From: Actinomycetes bacterium
GTDB lineage: Bacteria > Actinomycetota > Acidimicrobiia > Acidimicrobiales > RAAP-2
Length of the DNA: 64,000 bases
Direction: 5' to 3'
NCBI GenBank assembly: GCA_021778895.1
Contig: JAJYBR010000005.1
Location: 1-64,000 of the forward strand
Shown here: positions 19,851 to 29,005 of the stretch, piece after piece
How positions within the stretch are numbered: the first letter of the stretch is position 1
Layout of the letters: the number at the start of each line of letters is the position of its first letter
The notes under the pieces: generated by a model
What the model saw: only the letters and a program-made list of their open reading frames with translations
The model's database searches: none
What the model was told of the DNA's origin: nothing
Program-made: the position numbers and the translations under genes

Positions 19851-21392
19851 TCACTTGTAAACGCTATTCAAGTGAACTTCGCTCTCGGGCTCTCTGCGTC
19901 TCTCCTGATCAAAACCTTGGCGCAACGCGGCAATCAACGGCGTCGCAACGAGCGCCAGACCCCACGGAACCAGGATGACCTGCCACAGCCAGGTCGGCCA
20001 GGCGTGGCGGGACAGGACGTCGACCACCGGCACGTGCACGAAGGCGAGCGCTGCTCCGATGCCCCAGAGCCACCACCACCAGCGCAGGCGGCGCGTCGCC
20101 GTGCCCACGGCCACCGCCAGCACCACGGCGATCGTCAGGTACGTCGGGCCCCATTCCCGCAAACGGATGTCGAGGATCGTGGAGTTCGTCTGAAAGCCTC
20201 CTGGTAGCGGGTCAAACGCCATCCAGAGGGTCAGCCACCAGAACACCACGGCGGGCCGCCAGCGCCCGCGCATCGCCTCGACGACGAGGACCAGAGTGGC
20301 GAGCGCCGCGAAGTAGTAGCCCCAGAGGTTGACTTCGAACACGAGCCGCAACCCGAGCAGCACGCCGGCCAGAGAGAGCAGTGTTGTTGGTTCGTAGACT
20401 TGTTCACCCAATCGCCGCCGCACGACGGCCACGAGTGCTACGCCGACCAGGATCGGCGCTACCCGCGACAACGCGAAGAGGGGCGCCCCGCTCTTGGTCA
20501 GCTCCCACACGACAGTCCCACCGAACGACCGGGTGAAGCCCGACCCGATCACAATCGCCCGCGTGGCCCGGCCCGCGGTGGCAACGAGGAACGGCAGGTC
20601 GACGGCGATCACCGCCCCAGCGAGTCCCCCCACGTAGCGCCACCACGCGGGCCGCGGCACCAGCACGAGGAAGGGGACCGCGACGAGTAACGCGAACTGA
20701 TGGGTCGTCACGGCGAGGCCGAGGGCCACTCCGGCCCACGCCCACCGGCTGCGCAGTGCCGCAGCGAGTCCCGCCAGGGTCAGTGCGAGAGCGAGGAGAT
20801 CCTGGGGGTGGTAGAACTCGAGCAGGCAGCCGATGACCGGCGCCGCGAGAGCCACGAGAACAAGGGTGCCGAGGTGGCGCACCCGCAAGGGACGCCCGCT
20901 CGCCCGCCACAGGAGGACCACGGCTCCCAGCGCGAGAGCGGCGCTGACGTATCCGACTTGGATGGTCGTCAAGGCGGAACTCGAGCGCACGGACCACGCG
21001 AAGATCGCGTGGTACGCGTTGGCGCAATGTGGGCCGAGGGCGGCGATGCTCGGGAAGGCCGTGGCGTGCCCGATGCGGAACAGCGCCACGAGCAGGCCCG
21101 AGACGACCGGGTAAAAGGGTGTGATGCTGGTGTAGGGCTGGGCGATACCGGGCAGGTGCAGGGAGCGGAATCCGGGCGGTGGGTAGGCACACGCCAGGTG
21201 CCCGTGGGCGATGGCCCAGGTCGAGTACAGAGAGACGGCCGAGTCACCCTCGGTGATCCCTCCGAGCAGCCGGATTACCGCGATGTACAGAGCAATCGCG
21301 CCCAACGTGCCGGTGAGCACCCACGCTGGTCGCAGGGCCGCCGCCCGTCCAGGCTGAAGTCGCGGTGGCGCGACCTCGTCGGGGGTCGTCAT
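19851..21392 (-). CDS. Polytopic membrane protein, GT-C / DUF2029-like candidate; paralogue of 2904..4442
   Basis: Shares long blocks with 2904..4442; located inside the c-di-GMP operon. Confidence 0.55.
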   Translation of the reverse strand: MTTPDEVAPPRLQPGRAAALRPAWVLTGTLGAIALYIAVIRLLGGITEGDSAVSLYSTWAIAHGHLACAYPPPGFRSLHLPGIAQPYTSITPFYPVVSGLLVALFRIGHATAFPSIAALGPHCANAYHAIFAWSVRSSSALTTIQVGYVSAALALGAVVLLWRASGRPLRVRHLGTLVLVALAAPVIGCLLEFYHPQDLLALALTLAGLAAALRSRWAWAGVALGLAVTTHQFALLVAVPFLVLVPRPAWWRYVGGLAGAVIAVDLPFLVATAGRATRAIVIGSGFTRSFGGTVVWELTKSGAPLFALSRVAPILVGVALVAVVRRRLGEQVYEPTTLLSLAGVLLGLRLVFEVNLWGYYFAALATLVLVVEAMRGRWRPAVVFWWLTLWMAFDPLPGGFQTNSTILDIRLREWGPTYLTIAVVLAVAVGTATRRLRWWWWLWGIGAALAFVHVPVVDVLSRHAWPTWLWQVILVPWGLALVATPLIAALRQGFDQERRREPESEVHLNSVYK

Positions 21393-21983
21393 CTACCCGT
21401 GGCGAAAGGTCATCGGGTACCGGTTGAGCGCATCGAGGGCGGCTCGGGCGGCCGCGACGACGTCGTCACCCGCGAGGGCCACGCCGAAGCGCTCCTGGCC
21501 GTCGGCCGTCGAGCACATGGTGACCAGGACGGGCCACGTGCGCAGGGCCGGGACCGTCGTGGCACCGGCCAGGCGGAAGGGCACGTCGTAGCCAAGGTCG
21601 CGCAGAGCGAGCAGGGTCGCCTCGGCGCCGCCGATCAGGGGCCCACTCGACGAGTGGCCCACACCGACCCGCCCGCGGTGTGACAGCTCCACCTCGCACG
21701 AGCCGGCCCCGACGTCGTAGTCCGCTCGCACCAGGATGACCCGCGCCTCACTGCCCATGACCACCGGTGACGTCTCGGCCGCCTGCTCGACGACGACGTC
21801 GATGTCCGGGTAGTAGAGACCAGCGACCTGGGTGGCCGCCTGGGCGGTCTTGTCGGGATGGGGGCCCACGACAAGCAGGGTGACACGCCCGCCCTCGGTG
21901 ACGTCGTGCTCGATCGCCACGTTGAGCACACCCGGCAGGCTCCGCAGCTCCAGCTCGAAGTCCTCATCGATGCGCGCCGTCAC
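21393..21983 (-). CDS. Conserved-looking hypothetical protein
   Basis: 196 aa ORF; 4-nt ATGA overlap with the upstream GGDEF gene and directly adjacent to the downstream membrane gene. Confidence 0.7.
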   Translation of the reverse strand: MTARIDEDFELELRSLPGVLNVAIEHDVTEGGRVTLLVVGPHPDKTAQAATQVAGLYYPDIDVVVEQAAETSPVVMGSEARVILVRADYDVGAGSCEVELSHRGRVGVGHSSSGPLIGGAEATLLALRDLGYDVPFRLAGATTVPALRTWPVLVTMCSTADGQERFGVALAGDDVVAAARAALDALNRYPMTFRHG

Positions 21984-22789
21984 GATCGCCCCTCCCCCTT
22001 CTTCTCGTAGAGCCGGTGGTCCGCGATGCGGTAGAGCTCCTCGGGATCCGCCGAGTCCTTGGGCGAGTTCGCCCAGCCCGCCGTGAAGTCCAGGTCGTCG
22101 GCGACAGCCTTGACCTGCGCCCGCAGGCGGTCGAGGAAGCCACTGGCCTCGGCCCCCTCGGCGCTGGCCAGGATCACGCCGAACTCGTCTCCCCCGAGGC
22201 GCGCCGCGGTGTCGCCGTTGCGGACGCTGCGCCGTAGGGCGAAGGCGAACTGCCGCAGGAGGTGGTCGCCGTAGGCGTGGCCCGCTCGGTCGTTGAGCGC
22301 CTTGAAGTCGTCGAGGTCGATCATGACCAGCGTGAAGGCCCAGCCGTAGCGCGCACTGCGCGCGGAGGCCACGTCAAGGGCGTGGTCGAAAGTGCGCCGG
22401 TTGTCCACACCCGTCAGAGCGTCGTGGCCGGCGTTGAAGCGTGCCAGGTGCAGGGACAGCGCGAGCTGGGACGCCGTGCGCACCGCGTCGCACTCGTGAT
22501 CCGGGACGACCGCGGGCTCACAGAGCACGCCGGGCGTCTCGGTGAGCTCGGCGACCATGGCGGGCCGCACCGGGCGCCCGCCGAGCCGGAAGCTCTGCGT
22601 GCCGAAGGACTCGTGGCGCAGGACCACGATGGCGTCCGTCAACTCGTAGCGCTTGGCCAGCCGGGCGAGCAGGCTGTAGATGAAGCCCAGGCCGAGCTCG
22701 CCGTCGACCAACTCGGCCAGCATCGTCTCGAAGAGCCATGGCCCTTCGGCCTCGTCGCGGGTCGAGGGAGCCGGACTATGCAGGCTCAC
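21980..22789 (-). CDS. GGDEF diguanylate cyclase with I-site
   Basis: HDALTGVDNRRTFDHAL, RNGDTAARLGGDEFGV; GTG start at 22789 overlaps the upstream TGA (GTGA). Confidence 0.88.
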   Translation of the reverse strand: MSLHSPAPSTRDEAEGPWLFETMLAELVDGELGLGFIYSLLARLAKRYELTDAIVVLRHESFGTQSFRLGGRPVRPAMVAELTETPGVLCEPAVVPDHECDAVRTASQLALSLHLARFNAGHDALTGVDNRRTFDHALDVASARSARYGWAFTLVMIDLDDFKALNDRAGHAYGDHLLRQFAFALRRSVRNGDTAARLGGDEFGVILASAEGAEASGFLDRLRAQVKAVADDLDFTAGWANSPKDSADPEELYRIADHRLYEKKGEGRS

Positions 22790-25074
22790 CACTCGAGCAC
22801 ATCCCGGCGAGCCGACAGGGCCGGCACAGCGATCCCGGAAGCTGCCCCCACGCTGAGCAGCTCCCGGAGATCGCCCGACGCAACGGGCATGGAGATGAGG
22901 AAGCCTTGGCCGCGGTGACATCCCAGCTCGAGCAGGCTCTCGACGATCACCGACGACTCGACGCCCTCGGCGATGATCTCCTTGCCGAGGGCCTTGCCCA
23001 AACGGATGATCGCGTCCACGATCGCCCGGTCGAAGGGGTCACGCGCGATTCCCCGCACGAAGCTCATGTCGAGCTTGAGCAGGTCGACGGGCAGGTTCTT
23101 GAGCTCGGACATCGAGGCGAAGCCCGTCCCGAAGTCGTCGAGCGCGATCTCCAGCCCCAACTCGCGGAATCCCCGCAGGATGCGCGCGGTCTGCTCGGGG
23201 TCGTCGACGACGGCGTACTCGGTCAACTCGATGCAGATGCGTGATCCGGGCACGCGGTAGCGGGCCAGCGAGCTCTCGACGAACGAGACGAGGTCGCCGA
23301 GGCGGAAGTCCGCCGGCGACATGTTGACGCGGACCTTGAAGTCGAGCTTCGGGTACTCGTGCTGCCAGACACTGAGCTGGCGGCACGCCTCGGCGAAGAC
23401 CCAGCGACCCAGGCTCGTGACGAGACCGGTCTCCTCGGCCACGGTGATGAACTCCGAGGCGGCGAGCAGGCCCTTGCTCGGGTGCTGCCAGCGCACGAGC
23501 GACTCCACCGCCAGCAGCCGACCCGTCGTCAGGTCGATCTCCGGCTGGAAGTGCAGGCGCAGGCCGTCGCCGTCAATCGCCTCGCGCAGCTGCAGCTCCA
23601 TCTCGGAGCGCTCGTCAACGCGCTCGCGCAACTCACGGTCAAAGACGACCGCCCGGTTCCGGCCCCGCGACTTGGCGTGGTACATGGCGATGTCGGCACG
23701 GCTGAGGAGCTCGGTGGGGGCCACGACGGGCTGGGCCATCGCGATCCCGATGCTCGCGGTGTGGTTCATCACCTGCCCGGCGATCTCGACGGGCTGGGCG
23801 ATGACCTCCAGCATCCGGTAGGCGCTGGCCATCGCCTCCATCTCGGTCCGTGCGCGGTCGACCAGGAACACGAACTCGTCCCCGCCGAGGCGCGCCACGA
23901 AGTCCCCGGTGCGCACCGAGGTGCGCAGGCGGTCGGCCATCACCACGAGCAGGCGGTCGCCGTTGGCGTGGCCGAGGAAGTCGTTCATCACCTTGAAGCG
24001 GTCCAGGTCGATGACCATCACCGCGGTGTCGCGCCGCGAGGCGATGCGGGCGCGCAGCTCCTCGAGCAGGGCCCGCCGGTTGGCCAGGCCCGTGAGCTCG
24101 TCGTGGTTGGCATTGAAGATGATGCGCTCTTCGGCATCGATCCGCGACTGCATCTGGACCAGCAGCGAGGCCACGGCCTGCAGCGCGTTGATCTCGGCCG
24201 GGATCCAGTTGTGCCGGTTGAAGTGAATGAAGCCCAGCACGCCCCACGTGGTCTCGCCGACCAGCAGCGGGACGGCTGCGCCGGCGGCGGGTGTGGCCCC
24301 CGTCGAGTCGTTGATGTGCTGCTTGTACTCGTCGTCGACGTCGTCCGCCTTGCCCGTCAGGTAGGGACCCTTCAGGTCACGGGTCGCCGCGAAGATGGGA
24401 TCGGCATCGAAGGGGACCTCACCGAGCGGGTCGGGGTCGGGGATGTTCTCGCGAACGGGCCACTCGGCCACCATGATGCTGAGTCCCCGCACCAGGTCGT
24501 TGCGGCGCATCAAGGCGACATCGCTGCCCAGGAACTCGCCGAGCTCGCGGATCGTCCACTGCAGGTCGGCCTGACGCGTCGACGAGGTGGCCGACATGAG
24601 CCGCTCGGCGACCCGCGCGACGAGCTCGTCGAGACGCTGCTGGCGCGTGAGCAGTGTCTCGCGCTGGGCCAACGTCGTGATGTGGCTGAGCAGTCCCGCG
24701 AACGCGCGCACCACGGAGCGTTCGCGCTTCGACCACGTCCGGCCCTGCCGAGCGACGAGCAGCATGCCCACGACGGTCTCGCGCTCGTCGCGAATCACCT
24801 CGACCAGCCCGCCCCACTCGATTCCCTGGACCGTCGCCGAGACGGACGCGACGGCGCGATCCACCTTGAGGGCCGCCTGGGCCTTGGTGGACAGAGCCGT
24901 GAAGGCACCGGCCGCCTCGGGCGTGACGTAGGGCTCCAGCTCGGGCGCCAGACCATCCAATGGCCCGACAACCGCGACGATCTGCGTCCCCGCCACGACG
25001 TGCACCAGCGAGTCGACAATCAGGCGCATCTCGTCGTGCGACTGCGCTGTGTGCGACACAGTGGTTTCGACCAT
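22786..25074 (-). CDS. GAF-GGDEF-EAL protein (both catalytic domains look intact)
   Basis: RTGDFVARLGGDEFVF; LAVESLVRWQHP, IALDDFGTGFASM, IIAEGVESS, GQGFLIS; ATG at 25074 preferred over the TTG at 25104. Confidence 0.88.
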   Translation of the reverse strand: MVETTVSHTAQSHDEMRLIVDSLVHVVAGTQIVAVVGPLDGLAPELEPYVTPEAAGAFTALSTKAQAALKVDRAVASVSATVQGIEWGGLVEVIRDERETVVGMLLVARQGRTWSKRERSVVRAFAGLLSHITTLAQRETLLTRQQRLDELVARVAERLMSATSSTRQADLQWTIRELGEFLGSDVALMRRNDLVRGLSIMVAEWPVRENIPDPDPLGEVPFDADPIFAATRDLKGPYLTGKADDVDDEYKQHINDSTGATPAAGAAVPLLVGETTWGVLGFIHFNRHNWIPAEINALQAVASLLVQMQSRIDAEERIIFNANHDELTGLANRRALLEELRARIASRRDTAVMVIDLDRFKVMNDFLGHANGDRLLVVMADRLRTSVRTGDFVARLGGDEFVFLVDRARTEMEAMASAYRMLEVIAQPVEIAGQVMNHTASIGIAMAQPVVAPTELLSRADIAMYHAKSRGRNRAVVFDRELRERVDERSEMELQLREAIDGDGLRLHFQPEIDLTTGRLLAVESLVRWQHPSKGLLAASEFITVAEETGLVTSLGRWVFAEACRQLSVWQHEYPKLDFKVRVNMSPADFRLGDLVSFVESSLARYRVPGSRICIELTEYAVVDDPEQTARILRGFRELGLEIALDDFGTGFASMSELKNLPVDLLKLDMSFVRGIARDPFDRAIVDAIIRLGKALGKEIIAEGVESSVIVESLLELGCHRGQGFLISMPVASGDLRELLSVGAASGIAVPALSARRDVLEW

Positions 25075-25121
25075 GGGGACAGGCCTTTCGCGGCGGCGAC
25101 TCAACGCCGTTCTGTCACGCC

Positions 25122-25151
25122 ATCGTAGGGCGAAACACGAAAATTGGGCAA
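25122..25151 (-). promoter_or_regulatory. Candidate sigma70-type promoter for the GAF-GGDEF-EAL gene
   Basis: On the minus strand TTGCCC-18 nt-TACGAT, in the 25105-25163 gap. Confidence 0.3.
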
Positions 25152-25163
25152 GATATCGTTTCG

Positions 25164-28046
25164 CTACATTTCGACAACGGAATCAGTGTTGTCCAGCTCT
25201 GTTGTGCGCACCCAGACGTCGTCGAGTCGCCGTCGGACGCTGTGTGCACTGGCGGGTGGTGCGACCGACACGCGCAAGACCATCGCGATGGTCTCGCCCG
25301 GGTCGAGATCGAACAACCCATTGAAGCGCGAGGCCAGATCGAACATCTCGTCGAGGTAGCGCTCACCTCCGAGCTCGCGGCGCTCGAAGTCGTTCGTCGC
25401 GTACAAGAAGACGGGCACCACCGGCTGGACCGCGAGGCCCGCCAACGTCGCGGTCAGCCAGAAGCGCTCGGTCGCCGCGCCCGCGCGCATGTACCACAAC
25501 GGCTCGACACGCGGGATCGTGATCGCCGCCAAGGCCGATGACGTCGTGACCATGAGCTGCGTGCGCAGGCCGAGCATCCGGCCCGCGCGCCACTCGGCCA
25601 GGTGGGCCATGACCTCGGGGCGCTCGAGCAGCCCGAGGGCGGCCACGCTGGTTGGGTCCATCTCGAGGGTGCGCACGTCGAGGCCCTCGTCGAGCGGGTC
25701 GCGCCCGGGCAGGCGGATCTCCCCCAGCATCTGGGCGTGGACGCGCGGGATGAGGAAGCGCAGTCGGTCGCAGCGACCGAGCACGTCGCCCGCCGCGCCC
25801 AACTCGGCGGGCGACAGCAGCAGGCGCAGACCCGCGCCTTCGGTGCTGACGGCACGCTGGAGGGACTCCACGTCGCCGTCGGTCAACGAGACGTCGGGGT
25901 CCCCGGCCTGTCGATTCGTGACGCGACGGGGCACGGCGGGATACAAAGCGGCGAGCTGGGCATCGGCGCCACGGCCCAGGTGGAGCGTGGCCACGTGTGA
26001 GCTGGCAACTCCGGTGGGGAAGAGCTGGACGTCACCAAGGCGCTCAGTGGCAGCAGCAGCCGTGCGCGCGTTCAGCACGGCGGCGCCGAGGGCCACGTAG
26101 CTGCCCCGGTGGGCAACGTCCATCGCGGCCGCGTGGTCCGAGACCAGGAAGAAGCGCACCTCGTCGTCGTCCGCCTCGAAGCGCCACGGCTGGACGTTGC
26201 CCCCCGAGGGAGCACGTCGCGCCGCATCCACGATCAAGGTGACGTCGTCGACGTCGACGGGCACGGGGTCCTCGGGCGGCGGGGCGTCGAGGTCGATGTC
26301 CGAGTCGATCTCGAGATCGACGGGCGCGATCCCGCCGAGGGCCTCGTCGAGGTCGATGCGGATCCGGCCCGAGGGCAGATCAGCCCCCAGGGCGAGGTGA
26401 CGCAGGGCCGTGGCCACCGACGCCGCCCCCAAGGTGACCTCACTGGCCAGCTGGGGCCACCCGGTGATGGTCGTGCCCAGCTCGAAGAACGTCACCGCCC
26501 CGCGCGCCGACACCTCGGCCGTGCCGAGCAGTCGCAGCAGATACGGCCCCTTCTCGAAGAGCGTCAAGCTGGCGAGGCGCTCGGCCGTCATGTCACCCAG
26601 CAGCCCGTGGAAGAGCGGCCGGTCGGGCTCGAGGTCGAAGCGCTCCACGTCGAGCACCCCGCGGTCGCTGGTCTCCATGAGAACCGGGATCCGCCGGGCG
26701 CGAGCCGCCTCGCGCACCAAGTACTTCATGTCGAGGGAGTCGCACTCCTCGATGACGACGTCGAGCCCGTCGAGGAACTGGTCGAGGTTCTCCAGCGTCA
26801 AGCCCTCGCTCAGCACCATCATCGACACGTACGGGTCGATCTCGCCGATGCGGCGAGCCGCGACGACGGCCTTGTTGATCCCGAGGTCCAGCACGCTGAC
26901 GGGCAGCCGGTTCAGGTTCGTCAGGGCCACCGTGTCGAAGTCGGCCAGGCGCAGCTCGCCGGCCAGGCCCTCCATCGCGATGACGTGAGCGACCGAGTGC
27001 CCGGCACTGGCCCCGACGACGCCCACGCGCAGGCCCCGGAGGCGATGCTGCTCCTCGGCGGTGAGCTTGGGCCGATTCCGATCGAGGCGGACCCGGCTGA
27101 ACGCCCGAGGACCGAGCAGGCGCACGACGGCGCGCCGCCAGGGGTAGTAGACCCAGCGCGCCGGCTCGTCGAGCTCCTTGGCCGAGGGAGTGGGCTTGAG
27201 CTGGGCGACCTGCTCTTGCTGCTCGGCCAGGCGGTCGATCGCCTGCAGGGCCGGGTCCTCGCGCAGGATGCGCAGGACCTCGCGGTCACTGCGCGTGGCG
27301 ACGTCGAGAACGAGCGGGCGAAACGACTGGGTCCGCGGGGACGCCGCATCGAGTGACGCCGGGCCGGTCTGGCGGGGACCCCGGGCCAGCTGCTCGGCCT
27401 CGCGCCGCAGGGCTCGGCGGTTCTCGTCGTCGGCCAAGTCGTAGGTGCGCCCGCGCTGCCAGGTGACGGCATAGGTGCGATAGCGCTCGTCGGGGAAGGG
27501 CACCCAGTTTCGACTCAGGACCTCGCCGCCAGCGACCTTGCCAACCGGGATGAGCTGATCGGAGACCGCGGCGATGGTGCGCTCGGCACCGAGCCACGTC
27601 GCGGCGTGGGTCATCATCCGCGAGATCGTCGCGACCATCCGGACCCCGAGCACGGAGGCGCCCTTGGCCCAGCCGCCCTTGGCCTCGATGACGCCCAGGC
27701 GTACCTCCCGGTCGATCAGGTCGCCGATCTCGTCGATCTCGGGCAGGGTGGCCAACTCCTCCATGAGGGCGGCTCCCCACCGGTTCTCGAGGGGACCGTG
27801 GAAGCGTAGGCCGGCGACCGGCTCGCCGTCGGGGGCGAAGCCCACGAAGAACAGGGGGACGCCGCGCCCTTCCTCGAGCTCCCGTCGACGCAGGGTGCTC
27901 TCGAAGCCGTAGCTGCGATACTTGCCCTCGGCGTCGTCGAGGTAGCGACGCCACAGGTCGGGTCGCTCGAGCGGGTGGTGCCCCTCAAAGCGCACCCCCG
28001 AGGCCTCGTCGATGAAGCTCGCTCCGTACCGATAGCGAAGCGCCAC
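25164..28046 (-). CDS. Rv1355c-like three-domain protein: N-acyl/acetyltransferase-like + ThiF/E1-like + nitroreductase-like
   Basis: 960 aa; ThiF-like LRGLRVGVVGASAG...LRLADFDTVALTNLNRL; nitroreductase-like DAARRAPSGGNVQPWRFE; N-terminal PVAGLRFHG...EVRLGVIEAKGGWAKG. Confidence 0.75.
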   Translation of the reverse strand: MALRYRYGASFIDEASGVRFEGHHPLERPDLWRRYLDDAEGKYRSYGFESTLRRRELEEGRGVPLFFVGFAPDGEPVAGLRFHGPLENRWGAALMEELATLPEIDEIGDLIDREVRLGVIEAKGGWAKGASVLGVRMVATISRMMTHAATWLGAERTIAAVSDQLIPVGKVAGGEVLSRNWVPFPDERYRTYAVTWQRGRTYDLADDENRRALRREAEQLARGPRQTGPASLDAASPRTQSFRPLVLDVATRSDREVLRILREDPALQAIDRLAEQQEQVAQLKPTPSAKELDEPARWVYYPWRRAVVRLLGPRAFSRVRLDRNRPKLTAEEQHRLRGLRVGVVGASAGHSVAHVIAMEGLAGELRLADFDTVALTNLNRLPVSVLDLGINKAVVAARRIGEIDPYVSMMVLSEGLTLENLDQFLDGLDVVIEECDSLDMKYLVREAARARRIPVLMETSDRGVLDVERFDLEPDRPLFHGLLGDMTAERLASLTLFEKGPYLLRLLGTAEVSARGAVTFFELGTTITGWPQLASEVTLGAASVATALRHLALGADLPSGRIRIDLDEALGGIAPVDLEIDSDIDLDAPPPEDPVPVDVDDVTLIVDAARRAPSGGNVQPWRFEADDDEVRFFLVSDHAAAMDVAHRGSYVALGAAVLNARTAAAATERLGDVQLFPTGVASSHVATLHLGRGADAQLAALYPAVPRRVTNRQAGDPDVSLTDGDVESLQRAVSTEGAGLRLLLSPAELGAAGDVLGRCDRLRFLIPRVHAQMLGEIRLPGRDPLDEGLDVRTLEMDPTSVAALGLLERPEVMAHLAEWRAGRMLGLRTQLMVTTSSALAAITIPRVEPLWYMRAGAATERFWLTATLAGLAVQPVVPVFLYATNDFERRELGGERYLDEMFDLASRFNGLFDLDPGETIAMVLRVSVAPPASAHSVRRRLDDVWVRTTELDNTDSVVEM

Positions 28047-28215
28047 TCATCTCCTCCTCGACCGCAGACGTCTTCGGTCGTGTTCGACCTTGCGCACCAC
28101 CTGGCGCCACTTTCAGGCTATCGACGGCACTGCGCGAATTGGTGCATCGTCGTGACGAAAGACGAACCGGATCCCCCATCGGGTAGCGATGCGACGTGCT
28201 CGGTAGTGTGCAGGC

Positions 28216-29004
28216 GTGACGGCGGCACTGGTGACCTGGAGCGCGATCGCCGGCCTGGTCGTCGGGTCCTTCCTGAACGTCGTCATCTATCGCGTCCCCC
28301 GCGGACTGTCGGTCGTCGCTCCGCGCTCGGCCTGTCCCACGTGCCACACGCCGATCGCCGCGCGCGACAACATCCCCGTCATCTCCTGGCTGGCCCTGCA
28401 CGCGCGGTGCCGGTCCTGCGGGGCGGCCATCTCGGTTCGGTATCCGCTCGTCGAGGCGGCGACTGCGCTCGCCTTCGCGCTGATCGCGTGGCGCATCGGG
28501 CCGCACCCCCAACTCGCCGCCTACCTCGTGTGCGGTGCCAGCCTCATCGCGCTCGCGCTCATCGACGTGGAGCATCTGCGCCTGCCGACCCGCGTCGTCT
28601 ACGTGTCCACAGCGCTCGTTGTCGCACTGCTTCTCGCGTCCTCGGCCTGGCTGGACGAGTGGCACCGCAGCGTGGTCGCCGTACTGAGCGCCGTGGTCTG
28701 GCTCGCGCTCTTCGGTGCGATCCACACGGTCAGCCCGCGGGCCCTCGGGCTAGGAGATGTGCGCCTGGCACCACTGCTCGGCTTCGCCCTGGGCTGGCTG
28801 AGTATCGGCGCGGTCATCGTTGGCTTCTTCCTGGCGAACTTGGTGGGGTCGGTCGTTGGCATCGCCCTCATTGCCATGCACCGACTCGAGCGACGTCAGC
28901 CCGTCCCCTACGGCGTCTTCCTGGCTGTCGGTGCTGGCATCGCCATCCTCTTCACCGTGCCCATGCTGAGCTATTGGCCAGCGCTGCGCCCCTTGCTCGG
29001 ATAG
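28216..29004 (+). CDS. pilD: Type IV prepilin peptidase / N-methyltransferase (A24)
   Basis: GSFLNVVIYRVPRG, CPTCHTPI...CRSCGAAISVRYPLVE, ALIDVEHLRLP, LGLGDVRLAPLLG. Confidence 0.92.
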   Translation: MTAALVTWSAIAGLVVGSFLNVVIYRVPRGLSVVAPRSACPTCHTPIAARDNIPVISWLALHARCRSCGAAISVRYPLVEAATALAFALIAWRIGPHPQLAAYLVCGASLIALALIDVEHLRLPTRVVYVSTALVVALLLASSAWLDEWHRSVVAVLSAVVWLALFGAIHTVSPRALGLGDVRLAPLLGFALGWLSIGAVIVGFFLANLVGSVVGIALIAMHRLERRQPVPYGVFLAVGAGIAILFTVPMLSYWPALRPLLG

Positions 29005-29005
29005 T

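Noticed and set aside
23359-25128. 589-aa plus-strand ORF
   Set aside because: Antisense shadow of the GAF-GGDEF-EAL gene.
26109-27356. 415-aa plus-strand ORF
   Set aside because: Antisense to the Rv1355c-like gene.
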